Positions 22,264 to 34,916 of a stretch of 64,000 nt of DNA are shown one piece after another. The notes beneath the pieces were generated by a model that saw only the letters and a list, made by a program, of their open reading frames with translations, had not been told where the DNA came from and ran no database searches. The stretch comes from Imbricaverruca yamaguchii. Taxonomy: Eukaryota > Arthropoda > Thecostraca > Neoverrucidae. The translations under genes and the position numbers were made by a program. Each line of letters starts with the position of its first letter. Position 1 is the stretch's first letter. The stretch covers positions 353,501-417,500 of the forward strand of contig JAOTOL010001598.1 in assembly GCA_034440575.1 (NCBI GenBank), given 5' to 3'.

Positions 22264-23488
22264 TCGTGGAGGGTGTTCATTCAAGCATGTACTTTCAAAA
22301 GTGGTGGATGTTTCGAATGAAAATGTGTCCATATCAGCAAAGTTCCGTCATTCTACACATACTTCGCGTGAACATGCTTAAAGCCAGAGCTGGAGATCTC
22401 TTACGAAGCCAGTGGGGTGGGTACGCAAGTCTTTAATTTGCAGACATATCTTCAGATTGAATAGAGAAAATGACAATTTAACAATATCAGGGTAGCGAAC
22501 CAATGAGGCCCAGTTATGTCCAATGGAGTATAACTTTAACTTGGAAGCAACGTATAAACTTGGTAGTTATCTTCATATACTACTATCTTGTTTCTTCGTC
22601 ATATTACAATGAATTTCACGATATTTTTGTGATAGCAAATTTTGACGGTGACGGGGAGATTTAGACATAAGTGCAACGCACTTCAAGACAATAACATGGG
22701 AACTGTGTTTCAATGTTTGGAGGGGATGGGGAAAGACGGACCTTGAAGTCGTTCGAAATTGAGATGCATGACCATAATGGACCGAGGAGTCCAAGGTGAA
22801 AAATGCTTTTAATCTTGACATAATCGCATTGAAGACAAATTAATTTTGGTTGACGTTGGCTTCACTCAGAGGCGCTGGCAAGGGGTGGGTCCGGGGGCCT
22901 GACCCCCAGTCCCCTTATCACCCATAGATAACATAACCAAACGAACGGGGAATATTGACGGCAGACAAGTTTTCGTACATTAATTTCATTGCAATTTTCT
23001 GCACATCTTTCAGATTTAGCGAATGGACGAAACTGATATTAGGCACCCTCTTAGTGCAAAAGAAAGTTCGCACCACAAATCGACGCCCACTATTGCTTCC
23101 GATAGCCAATGAACATGACAATGGAGCTCCTGGTATTTTCCAAAGGTGTATTATGCGATAAAAAGAACCCTTTCGGTAATTTGATGCCTAAGAGGAGTCA
23201 CGGCGCACATCAACAACGAACATAAAAGGCAATTGCACACACAAGCAGTTGTTCATCACCAGTTCCTGTGCTGTCTTGTGGAATTGGAAAACCAACACAG
23301 TTTAAAAGTGCTACCTCCTTACGTTGTCGGCCGATTTCTTTGTGGGAAGATGTGGCATACTGGGTGGAGACGATGCGGCTGCTTGTATTGAACTGTATAT
23401 TTGCTTACTGTTCATATGTCGCAAACGAGCACCTCACACATTGCAAAATGGATGTGGAGGGACAACAATTGTAATTGAAAAGCGCGAA
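22264..23488. other. Unassigned AT-rich sequence
   Basis: Apart from the possible hAT end at 22867, nothing was recognised. Confidence 0.45.
22867..22920 (+). mobile_element. Possible solo left end of a hAT-like element
   Basis: CAGAGGCGCTGGCAAGGGG followed by a G/C-rich stretch (GGGGGCC, ACCCCC) resembles the left end of the 23.5-kb MITE. No matching right end was found. Confidence 0.4.
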
Positions 23489-23496
23489 GTTCACAC

Positions 23497-23700
23497 CAGA
23501 GGCGCAGCCAATGGGGGCCCGAAGGCTCGACTCCTCTCTTAGCAATAAAACACACGAGATCAACCAAATGTCTTTTTTTATTTTCACCACCCAAAAACAT
23601 AAATTGCCGATGCGCTTTGTGCGCAGAAAGCGTTTTTTTTTATTCAACGACATTTTTTTTGGGTCAATTCACCCTTAAGAAAATCCTGGCTGCACCCCTG
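23497..23700. mobile_element. hAT-type MITE, 204 bp, with 8-bp TSD
   Basis: Terminal inverted repeats CAGAGGCGCAGCCA (23497-23510) and TGGCTGCACCCCTG (23687-23700), flanked by identical 8-bp GTTCACAC (23489-23496 and 23701-23708). An 8-bp TSD and CAG-starting ends are hAT hallmarks. The interior is AT-rich with no transposase, so it is non-autonomous. Confidence 0.9.
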
Positions 23701-23989
23701 GTTCACACACTGTACGGTATGCCATAGCGAAAGCCACATTTGCCGACGGTTTCGCCAGCAAAGTCAGCGTTTCATATAATGGACTCTTGTGCTGATTATA
23801 TGAGGCTTAGGGTGTCTGGACTGTCCCAGAATAGCACAGGCCTCACATTATTACACCAGCCGCACTGCTTTGATGTGCTCCACGAAACACGCGCGCCTCG
23901 CCCAGTTAGTGTCGGCACGATGAGGACTGTCAGCCGCCTGCTAGGTGCCCCCTCTTCCTTCAGTCCATGCACGTGAGGCTGCACCAGAG

Positions 23990-24046
23990 TTAGTTAGTTA
24001 TTAGGGTGTTAGGGCGCATCAACTGCAGTGGTTATACAGCGCCCAT
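23990..24046 (-). mobile_element. 57-bp hairpin-only retroposon with 12-bp TSD
   Basis: The insert lies between perfect GCTGCACCAGAG repeats (23978-23989 and 24047-24058). On the minus strand it begins ATGGGCGC, has the 3' hairpin (arms 24044-24039 and 24017-24012) and ends in a CTAA repeat. Nothing else is present: no tRNA head and no ORF. It is either an extremely 5'-truncated LINE or a minimal non-autonomous element. Confidence 0.85.
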
Positions 24047-24058
24047 GCTGCACCAGAG

Positions 24059-25291
24059 AGGATCCACACCTAGGGTAGCCCGTCGACTGGGGTAGCTCAC
24101 ACCAGGGTGGAGGCGGGGAAGGGACGGCCGACATGCAGGGGATGCAGGGGAAGACTACCGTGCTGAAAAAAATGGGCATGTAAGGTGGAGACAGTTGTCC
24201 AGGTCAAGAGGCGGCAGACGCCTACTTCGGCGAGGAGGCCGGGAGCAGGGTCGCCCGCTCCCGCTCCAGTGAAGTGGGAGGTGCTTCCACGTAAACACGG
24301 AGGGGAGGAAAACAGCGGCAACACGGCGGTCAAGACAAGGGAAACGCCGTTGCTTGGGTAGGAAGGGCGGGGGACGCCTTCCCGGCTAAGGGGCCAGGCA
24401 TGTCCAGCTTGGCGAATGTAGAAAGGAGACGCACGCCCCGGCAAGGCCGAGGGACACAGGGGGTGACAGGGGGGGGGGTGGACAGCCGGCAACGAGAAGG
24501 GCCAACCGCAGGCAGGTGGCGGCCAGCAACTTGGCGAGGACGATGGCAGGCAGTGGCGTGGAGGCGGCATCGACCGTGCCGGTGGCCGGCGGCCGGCAGC
24601 CGGCGTGTCGAACGCAGCCGATTGCAGGTCGGGCCGGCGGACAAAGACGGCGCGGCCGGCCGGCCGGCCAGGAATGTCGACTGATGGCTCTCGCCGCGGC
24701 GGTCGGCCGGCCGGCCGCTCCCTGCGCCACATGCGCCGCCGTGGCGTACCGCTGCGCCGCTCCAGATAGCGGCCGGCGCCGCGGCAGGAGCACGCCGCCG
24801 CGCGGGGCCATGGCCGCGCGGCACGCGGCCGGCCGCCGCGCCGACGGCCGCGACATACATGCACATTGGCGGCCGCGCGTGCGCCGCGCCGGCCAGCCAT
24901 TGAGGTGGGCGCGCGCGGCCTCGGCGCCACGGCTCGGCCGGTCGCCGTCGCACTGCCGCCGTGAGTCATTCAGCGGCGGCTCGGCCCGGCAGAGGTGCCG
25001 ACACCGCGTCGCGCGTCCGACACCCACGCCGCGCGCGCGCGCTTTTTTGGCGCGCGGCCGCCGTCGGCGCGCCGCGCACGCTCGGAGCGGCCGACGGCCG
25101 ACGCGCGCGCCCCCGCACCGCGCGGCCAGCGGCGGCCGGTGCGGCTGCGGGCGGCGGCGCGCCAAGTTTGCATCTCTGTTAGCTCGTACGCTGCTCGCCG
25201 GACGCCTCCTCCCCTCCGTCCAGTCGCGTGGGCCCGTGACACGGCAGTCAGCCGACGGGTGGTGCCAGCGTTGGCGGTGGGCGACGACGCC
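24059..25291. other. Unassigned, GC-rich from 24.5 kb
   Basis: Strong CpG and GGCCGGCC enrichment at 24550-25180. No conserved protein block. Could include a promoter-type CpG island, but no gene is attached. Confidence 0.4.
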
Positions 25292-25569
25292 CAGTGGCGA
25301 ATCCAGCGGGAGGGATCGCAGACATTTTCTCTGGGAATGGCTGGACCGAGCGATGGTGGCAGTGCTGATAAAAATAGCATACCAACCAGGCCGACCAAAG
25401 CGCGGGGAAGCCCCACATTCCAGCTCACACCAACCATTTCTTCCGAACAAGCACACAAAGCTGGTCCACTTAGTTCAGGACTCCAATCAAGTGGATAGGA
25501 AATGCATCTAGTGGGAGCCTCGTGCAAAACCCTTCGTCCCCATTCTCGCAAATCCTGGATCCGCCCCTG
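25292..25569. mobile_element. Probable MITE with 15-bp TIRs, no clear TSD
   Basis: CAGTGGCGAATCCAG (25292-25306) faces CTGGATCCGCCCCTG (25555-25569), matching in 13 of 15 positions as inverted ends. The 8-bp flanks do not match, so the insertion may be old or rearranged. The interior shows no recognisable domain. Confidence 0.65.
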
Positions 25570-25740
25570 CCAGCACCGTACCGCCGGACCGACGCCTGGC
25601 TGGCTCAGGCGTAAAATCGAGAGAAGGCGGGGTCCCGACCGGTCGTCAGCGGTAATAACGACGTCAGCGCATTCTTCCTCCCGCCCGTACACACAACGAA
25701 ATAGCCTCTCGGTAAGATATTTATGTAACGGCCGTCTGAG

Positions 25741-25935
25741 CACCGAGATCACCGAAGCGACACGACCACGTACAGCCTCCATCGAAGCGACACGACCACG
25801 TACAGTCTCCATTGAAGCAACACGACCACGTACAGCCTCCACCGAAGCAACACGACCACGTACAGCCTCAACCAAAGCGACGCGACCACGCACAGCCTCC
25901 ACCGAAGCGACACGACCGCACACCGCCTCGAAGGC
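25741..25935. repeat. 30-bp minisatellite
   Basis: Six to seven units of GAAGCGACACGACCACGTAC plus AGCCTCCACC. Confidence 0.88.
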
Positions 25936-27042
<1,107 letters not shown>

Positions 27043-28076
27043 AAATTCAAACATCATTGGTAATCAATGTCATATCGCCTCCAAAATGGCCAATGTGGGA
27101 TGTGATAGGGCGATGGGCGACTCGGCTAGAATAATTGCAACTTATTCACCTTCCCAGGAACATCCGAGTTCAATGACCTAACTTGAAGGGACCTTTTTGC
27201 GGGTTCTGCGTCGAGTTTGATTTATTTCTTCGCTGAAATCGAATTGTGCATCCAGTATACTCGTGGATGCAATCGGTGTTTCCAGGCATTACTTAAGAGG
27301 CTTGCAAAACGAGACTAACACTTCAACAACCTGCTCGCAATCGTGACCTACATATCAAAATATGGCACTGCACACCGTTATAATTTCAGGATACTGGAGA
27401 CAAAAAGCAACGTCAAACATATGAAGTGCGAATCGGTTATTGTTTTTCCACCGGGGACAATTAAAGCGATTTTTATATTTTTGCAATAACAACTTTAAGC
27501 TGACCCGGACGGTCAACGAAGAACCACAAAAAATGGAAACTAAATGGCCACACTTCGTCACGTGCAATACGCCAGTTTGTTTATTTCACTTCGCTAGCGC
27601 TCGCCGTTTGGGAGCGCCAGTGGGTGTGCGGAAGGTGGCGAAATGCCGTGTGCGGGCGAGGGTGGAACAGCTCCTGGCGTACGCGGGCGCAATCTCTCAG
27701 CAGTGGCACGCGAGGCCTATTCTGGTCGACAAAACAACGAGCGACGGCGTGTCGCCCCCGCCAGCCGACCACAGTCCCACTGACAAGGCGCACGCACGCG
27801 TCACCTGTCACCCGGCCTGGGCACCGGACCAAAGCTCATTTCATGCTGGAGTGTTACAGCCGGAAACTAGCACTGAAAAGGTGATGCAAGAGTGGAAAAT
27901 TGCGGTGAAAATATCAGAAATAAAGCACAGAATTGCAACAACTTAGGATGAAAAACACTTGGATTGTGTATCTAATATATGCGTATCGATTTCATCATAA
28001 ACAAATTATAGCATACCAGATTAGGCGTGGGAGGAAGGATGCACTGAAGCTGGGTACGATGCAGACTTTCTCATAA
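27043..28076. other. Unassigned AT-rich sequence
   Basis: A 168-codon open frame at 27440-27946 (+) has no recognisable domain and is not called as a gene. Confidence 0.4.
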
Positions 28077-28232
28077 GGTGGGGTTTGTGTGTCTTAACGA
28101 CGCACCAGTCGAGGTCGGAAGGCGAGTTGAGGTCGGCTGCTCTCATCCTGGCAGGAAGAGCGGGAATCGCGGATAATGGAATTCCGTACCTGTGGTTTCC
28201 CAATCGCTCAGCTTAACCACCGAGCGAACGAC
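28077..28232 (-). mobile_element. Diverged SINE
   Basis: The minus strand has a box A-like region (GCTCGGTGGTTAAGCTGAGC, 28225-28206), a degraded box B, then CCAGGATGAGAGCAGCCGAC and GGTGCGTCGTTAAGACAC. Order and end sequence match the other SINE cores. No TSD was identified. Confidence 0.6.
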
Positions 28233-30518
28233 GCATTTTTCTCACATCCCTTGGGCAGGTTTTCTCCGTCTTCTTTTGGCTAACCAATTAGAATCCAATT
28301 GATGTAATCAGACCAAATGCACCAAATTCGGTACCAAACTATTGGGTTGTCATTTCATGCATATGTACGTAAGTCAATATCAGCATGAAAGCATATTCAA
28401 TTTTTTTTTAAACTTGCAACTTCCACACCTTATCCAGCATCAGAATCGGTTCTTCATACACCGCTTCGGCGAAATCGATGCTTAGCCAAATGAGCCAGTG
28501 ACCTCCAAACTTGTCTGCCTTGATTCTGTGTATCTCAAATCTTGATGCATGTAAACTTTGTGATGTCCCTGGATGTGGGCATTCTTGGATGTTTATGTGG
28601 ATAGTGTAGCCGATATATTTCACCAGCCCATCTCAGTACCAATTCACTGGAATAGTTTTCGTTATCTTGCTTATTAACCCAACCTAATTTTGTCTGCGAT
28701 GTCGAAGGATACTATGCGCTGGGCAGTGACCAGCGGAATGCCACCTGTCTTAACCAACCGAACGTTACCTGTTCAATTCTGAATAGTTTCTTCGAAATCA
28801 GGAAAAAAATTCATGCCAGTCAAAAACCTTCTGGATCCACCACGGGGTCATACCATCAGCACATTTCCATAAAATAAGTAATATCACTTAATTGAAATAT
28901 GCCAATGCATACCACACAGGGCTGTGATGTTTGTTTACATGTAATAACAGCAGGCGTTTTCATTGATCATGTCATATGAACTGCACTTCAGCTGGAGTTG
29001 GGCACAAGAACGATGATGCATGCACAAGTACAGGAGATCATTGCAATATAAGACTCGTACGAGAACGCAGTGAGACATTTCATAAGGCCCCCTCCCCATC
29101 ACCCACCCACACACACACACACAAACGCACACTATCGATGCTGATGTCAGTGCGCAGAAAAGTTGGGGCTTGGCTTCGTGACAATCACTGGCCGTGGCCG
29201 TGGACAATCGTGGAGGCCTCGGTTCCTCCTCCCCTGTGCCTCTAGACTCGCACACATCCCTAAGCATAATAAAACAAGGACATCCCCAATGGCTGATTAT
29301 TTTCAAATTTCAATTGTATTAATTTTGCAAGATACAACATAATCGCAAGTTTTGACTGCTAAGACATACTTCTTGTCATGGCTTGATGGGGCATCGGAGC
29401 CGGAGCTGGGAGGAAATATATGAATAATTGAATTGATGGCCATACGCAACCATTCAACATGCACCATTTTTGGAGTGACAAGGAGTGGAACATCATTGGC
29501 GAGAATGGAAGGCAAGGATGGGATACTATCCCTGCTTTTGTGTCACTTTCCACCCAGTTGTCGGAATGTTGGGACGTTTGGTGTCGGTAATCAGACGTAG
29601 TGGTGTGTGTGTGTGGGGGGGGGCTTACTACCAGGCCTGCTGCAGTACAGTGACGTGTTTTGTTTGTTTTTGTTTCGCATGCTTGTCGAGCCATGCAGTG
29701 GCGCCGACGGGTCCGTATTGCGACACCGTGTACCCGACACCGGCACCGGTACCGGCGCCGGCGGCCCCCGTCCAGACCAGCTCGGCGCACTCGCACTGCA
29801 CTCTCGCCATCCCCCCCCTCCGACACGGCTGCGACGAACGACGCCGCCAAACATTTACCCGCCAGCTGCCGGGGGGAGGGTGGCCACGCTTTACACGGAG
29901 GGATGTGGCGGCGCTCACACACACGCACACGCGTACCTCGCCATCCTGACGTCGACTGCTCTGAGAAAGAGCAGGCGAGACGTCAGCTTCCTGCTACACG
30001 GGTGAACCAGCCGGGTTGGCTGGTCTCTTCATGCTGTCTGTCTATGTCCCTGACGCGGTGGCCTACACATGTAGGCTGTCTGGAAACGGCAGTACCCCGT
30101 GCGCGCGCAGGAAACGTTCGGAACATAGGGCAAGAAACCGGTTTTGCGCCTTTCATCGCTGGCCCCGTTAATCTCGCGGCCATGTATGACATAGCCAGAA
30201 GGATGCAAATTCGGAAGAGGGTAAGGGAGCTATCTAACGTAACGCTTTCGCCCATTGCTTCACTTAAGCTCTAGCCCATTGCGTTCTTTTTAATCCACCG
30301 AAGGACAAAGGAATCTCAAAGGTGGAAATATATAATATGGATAAGCTTTCACGGCTTACTGGATAGATGAGGTCATTGGTATTTGTGCGGCGACGTAAAA
30401 TTTCGCACAAATTGCATGCAATTTCGCTGCCGGAACGGAACGTTTCACTGCATGGTCAGCTCATTGGTTCCCAACAAAACTGGCACATGACGTCAGGCGC
30501 CTCGCCAGACAGAATCAG
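28233..30518. other. Unassigned sequence
   Basis: A 71-codon open frame at 28408-28623 (-) has ordinary amino-acid composition but no recognised domain and no clear splice sites. The rest shows only short CA and GT runs (29110, 29605). Confidence 0.4.
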
Positions 30519-30530
30519 GGACGGCGCTGG

Positions 30531-30807
30531 TTGATTCATTGATTGATTATTAGGCTTTTAGGGTTTCTCAACCCCAAATGGGTTATTTTGCACCCACAAG
30601 TTTAATTCAGCTCTTCAAGTCCGGAGAGCAAAAAATATATGGCACTAATTCATGATCTACCCAGGTGTGCATAATATTTGGAAACGCACCTCCGCAAAGA
30701 AACAAAAAAACTTCTCTATTTTGGACAAATCTATAATTATCGCCCAGTAAGTCCACCGGCCTAACAGTGTTAGTCATATTAGAAATTGCGCCTGCGTTGA
30801 ACGGCGG
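30531..30807 (-). mobile_element. 5'-truncated LINE copy, older
   Basis: A 277-bp insertion between imperfect 12-bp repeats (30519-30530 GGACGGCGCTGG; 30808-30819 GAACGGTGCTGG; two transitions). The minus strand encodes an ORF2 C-terminus (LLGDNYRFVQNREVFLFL). It ends with the hairpin region (GGGTGC at 30595-30590; AAACCC at 30566-30561) and an ATCA-type tail. The loop keeps the inner pairing AACCC/GGGTT. Confidence 0.78.
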
Positions 30808-30841
30808 GAACGGTGCTGGATCTCCCCCGAGTACCGTTTGC

Positions 30842-30860
30842 CCGCGGTGCCGCACCGCGG
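30842..30860. repeat. 9-bp near-perfect palindrome
   Basis: CCGCGGTGC and GCACCGCGG separated by one base, between the LINE fragment and the SINE. Confidence 0.8.
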
Positions 30861-30861
30861 C

Positions 30862-31020
30862 GGTAGCGGTGCCCGGCTTGGCGGCGCGGCACTCTCCAGC
30901 CGCGAGGTCGTGGGTTCAAATCCCATAGCCGGCGGGATCGCCGAGTGCATCCGCGACCAGTCGGCGCCACGGGCCGGCGACGCCGTGCCGCGACAGCGGC
31001 CGGACGCGTCGTGGAGGAAC
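30862..31020 (+). mobile_element. GC-enriched SINE copy
   Basis: A tRNA-like head with box B GGGTTCAAATCCC (30912-30924) and a 6-bp anticodon-type stem (CGCGGC/GCCGCG). Then comes a body aligning with the 57.8-kb SINE core: GACCAGTCGGC, GGCGACGCC, GACAGCGGCCGG and GCGTCGT (30955-31012). Most differences are A/T to G/C. No TSD was recognised; the element starts beside a 9-bp palindrome. Confidence 0.65.
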
Positions 31021-31242
31021 CGACGGTTCGGCTCGGGGACGTGCTGCTGACCTCGCAGGTAGCTACGTGGCGTGTTCGCCGCCTGTGCTTCGGAGCCAAT
31101 CAGGCGAGGGCGACGGCGACCAACGCCGCCCTCTCCCCCATCCCCATCATGGGGGTGCCAACACCGCTACTGGGCTGCACACTGCACGCATCACCGCCAC
31201 GCTGCCAACTTCACGGAGCACGCCATGGACTGTCCGGACCAC

Positions 31243-31840
31243 ACTAAACGCCGTGTCGACCATACCAGAGGGCGTGCCGGTCATACCAGAGGCCGTGCCA
31301 ACCATACCAGAGGCTGTACCGATCATATCAGAGGCTGTACCGATCATACCAGGAGCTGCATAGATCACACCAGGCTGTACCAATCACACCAGAGGCTGTA
31401 TAAATCACACCAGACGATACGAACCACGCCAGAAGCTGCATCGCCCACGTCATGGGCTGTAGCGAGCACAACACGCCGTACAGACCACACCACAGGCAAT
31501 GCAGGCCGTACAGACCTCATCCGAGGTTGTACAGACCCCACCCGAAGCTGTATCGCCCACATCGCAGGCTGCACAAACACAATAAACCGTGGAGACCCAC
31601 CAGAAGCTGCATCGCCCACATTGTAGACCGTAACAAACACAAGCCGTATAGACCGCACCGCAGGCAACACAAGCTGTGCAGACCTTACCCGAGGCTGTGC
31701 AGACCTCCCCGAGGCTAAATCGCTCACACCACGAGCTGTATGTATCGCACATGCCACAGACAGTACAGACCACACAACATACACCAGAGGCTGTACAAAG
31801 CACGCCCAAAGCTGCATAACAGAAACCAGAGGCTATGTAG
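31243..31840. repeat. Degenerate 21-bp repeat
   Basis: Units of GATCATACCAGAGGCTGTACC type, becoming more diverged to the right. Confidence 0.75.
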
Positions 31841-31904
31841 AATAGTCCTCAAGCTCTGCAGACGACTGAGGATATACGGGAAGCGTCCGATGCTGCGCGA
31901 ACGA

Positions 31905-32690
31905 CACAACAGACAGCAGAGGCTGCACGGAGATCACCGGGGGAAATATAGACCAGACGACAGACAACGGAGGCTGCACGGAGCACACCGGGGAAATACA
32001 GACCAGACGACAGACAACGGAGGCTGCACGGAGCACACCGGGGGAAATATAGACCAGACGACAGACAACGGAGGCTGCACGGAGCACACCGGGGAAATAC
32101 AGACCACACAACAGACAACGGAGGCTGCACGGAGCACACCGGGGAAATACAGACCACACAACAGACAACGGAGGCTGTACGGAGCACACCGGGGAAATAT
32201 AGACCACACAACAGACAACGGAGGCTGCACGGAGCACACCGGGGAAATACAGACCACACGACAGACAACGGAGGCTGCACGGAGCACACCGGGAAATACA
32301 GACCACACAACAGACAACGGAGGCTGCACGGAGCACACCGGGGAAATATAGACCAACGACAGACAACGGAGGCTGCACGGAGCACACCGGGGGAAATATA
32401 GACCAGACGACAGACAACGGAGGCTGCACGGAGCACACCGGGGAAATACAGACCAGACAACAGACAACGGAGGCTGCACGGAGCACACCGGGGAAATACA
32501 GACCACACAACAGGCAACGGAGGCTGTACGGAGCACACCGTGGAAATACAGACCACACAACAGACAACGGAGGCTGCACGGAGCACACCGGGGAAATACA
32601 GACCACACAACAGACAACGGAGGCTGTACGGAGCACACCGTGGAAATACAGACGACACAACAGACAACGGAGGCTGTGCGAAGCACGTCC
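31905..32690. repeat. 50-bp minisatellite, about 16 copies
   Basis: Units AACGGAGGCTGCACGGAGCA, CACCGGGGAAATACAGACCA, CACAACAGAC. Occasional one-base deletions or an extra G change the frame. Confidence 0.93.
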
Positions 32691-34799
32691 GATACTGTGC
32701 AGGTCACACAACGGGCATCACAGGCTGTACATATCACGCCCGAGGATTATAGCCACCTCAGGCTGGCACTGCCTGCGCCAGGCGTAGGGAACGAAAACAT
32801 CGCATTTGAAAAGCATGGATTGGAAGTCACCAAAAATAGCAAGTGGACGATTTCCAACTACAGCCACGTGCTGTTTCCGCAACAGACATATCTCCCAGAA
32901 ATGGATGCCTGTACGTGACTTGACACGTAAAAACGGTTAGGGTGGAACATTTTGGTCTGGGCCTTCATTGCAATTGCACATGTTGCAATACTAGATGTCA
33001 AGATGCAGCCCACATATTGCAATACTATATGTCAAGATGTTGGCAGAATCCATCTCGACATCCCATTATGTGACAAAGTCCAGGATCCTACAGCGAATGC
33101 CCATCCAACAAAGCTACCACGCTGGCCTTCGATATAGATAAGTTCTGTACGTAAAACTAAAACTTGTTTCTGCATTCTGGACATTCTATATAAAGAAACT
33201 GCACTTACACGACATGCTATTTGCGTTAGATATGTCATCTTCGGATATGTCCACTGAAATGCTCTTCAGTTCATCATCATTCGCAATTTGTATTGATGCT
33301 TCTTTGCAAAGTGCACCTCTGATAGCATGTCGATTTCGGTTAAAAAATTACCTGGTGTCGACTTTCGACGATCGGGAGACCTGAGGGGCGGAGGGAACTG
33401 GCCTACTTCTATGCTTTCGGATCCTGGTAGCAAGGCTGTGAGAGCCGCTTGGGGTGCCCCGTTAGCATCACTAGGCAATTTTCGGCAGGCCGGAGCCATA
33501 CAGATTTTAATCTGTGTAATTCGATAAGTGTCCGCGATGGCGCATTAATCGCGCCGACGCTAACACTATTACCTCTACGGTGGATGACTCTCCAGGGAAG
33601 CTAAATCTCTTGGAAGGGACAAGGATAAAATAGGTGTGACCGCAAGTAAGAAGCACGGCGAGGCGAGTGAACCCGGTCCTTTTGGGGACTTTCGCCTATT
33701 ACAGGTGCGTCGGACCAAAACTGAATATAATCGACACCCTTCCCCTCTCTGTACTTTGGTACACTACTGCAAGAAAGGTCCACATGCTGCTCCATCCCTT
33801 CCTACCGGAAAAAAAATATTACGTGAAAATAATAGCAATTAGCCAAGTGACAAATTTGGTCCAAATCATGGGCGTAATATCTCGCATTGTCTCATAGTTT
33901 AGCAACAGATCAATATAACCCGGCCCGGTTAGCTTTGGTTAAATCCGGACACGTGAAGCATATAGCCAAGTCAGATCTAACAATCATATGCCTGTTGAGC
34001 TGCACTCGCGGAGGAATAGGAATACCAGGGGCCCGGCGAGAGGAAGTCAACCAGCCCGACATCTAGTGTTACGACCTGGAACTACCCAAGTATCGTTGGC
34101 ACAGCAGGCTACCCATTGGTGAATGCACGGAGCAAGCTCGCAATCGAAATAAACCCGAGGTGCATTAACTAGATGTCTCCAACTGCATGCATAGCAGCTA
34201 AATGGCAAAAGAGCGGGATCAAGGCGCGGATGGACGTTTCCCAAAGCTTCTTGTATAACATGGTTTGATTGATGAGCTTCAATGAGAGTCTCACCGACAT
34301 CGGTGAATGCTTTCAACACTCATTCGTTGCCGAATCGAGAACCGTTTCCGTCTCCATCTCTCTATCTGTCTTTTCTTCTTTCTTTCTTTTCTCTTCCGTT
34401 GCCGGTTGTTCATATCGAGTCCAGCGGTCTTGACCCTCAACTAGAGGTGGAAAATACCAAAAATGTTGTTACCGAAGACCGGACCCGGCCGGTCTCATGA
34501 GACCAGGCCCGATTGAGGTCCGACCAAAAGACCAGTTCTTTAAAGACAATTGTTTTTGCACATAAAGTAGTGCCATCGTTTTTTGTTTAAGTCACATTAG
34601 GCAGTTCACATCGCTTTGGAAAGCTCGTTCACCCCCCAGAACATTGATTGAAAAGGAGCCTGCTACAAAACTTCCTTTTTCAATCGACAGGTATCGATGG
34701 CAGCAGCATGATGGTTGAAAACAATTCTTAAACCGCACATTGATGCCAATTACCTACATTCATCGATCAAGGAAGAAGTACGATTAAGACTACGTACGA
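32691..34799. other. Unassigned AT-rich sequence
   Basis: No gene, RNA or mobile element recognised. A direct repeat (ATTGCAATACTA, TGTCAAGATG) occurs at 32980-33035. Confidence 0.45.
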
Positions 34800-34813
34800 A
34801 GATTGAAGCTTTG
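34800..34813. repeat. target-site duplication, 3' side of the full-length LINE
   Basis: AGATTGAAGCTTTG, identical to 41109-41122. It lies directly next to the CCA-rich 3' end of the minus-strand element. Confidence 0.85.
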
Positions 34814-34835
34814 GTGGTGGTGGATTGCAGTTAAT

Positions 34836-34868
34836 GGGCGCGTCGACATCTAGGGTCATTTTGCGCCC
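34836..34868 (-). repeat. 3' hairpin of the full-length LINE
   Basis: Arms GGGCGC (34868-34863 on the minus strand) and GCGCCC (34841-34836) enclose a 21-nt loop with a partial inner pairing TGAC/GTCG. The same structure ends the other LINE copies in this window. Confidence 0.8.
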
Positions 34869-34916
34869 ATAACTGAATTATAGTCAATCTACGGTGCTGC
34901 TATCATATCTTGCTAA

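Noticed and set aside
22867..23700. One larger hAT element spanning both CAGAGGCG ends
   Set aside because: The inner 204-bp element has its own perfect TSD and TIRs, so the 22867 end must belong to something else.
25292..25569. hAT transposase remnant inside the 25.3-kb element
   Set aside because: No transposase motif could be read. Only the TIRs support a transposon.
27440..27946. 168-codon plus-strand frame
   Set aside because: No recognisable domain, no splice or promoter evidence, and composition consistent with chance.
28408..28623. 71-codon minus-strand frame with ordinary composition
   Set aside because: Could be an exon, but no domain and no convincing flanking splice sites were found.
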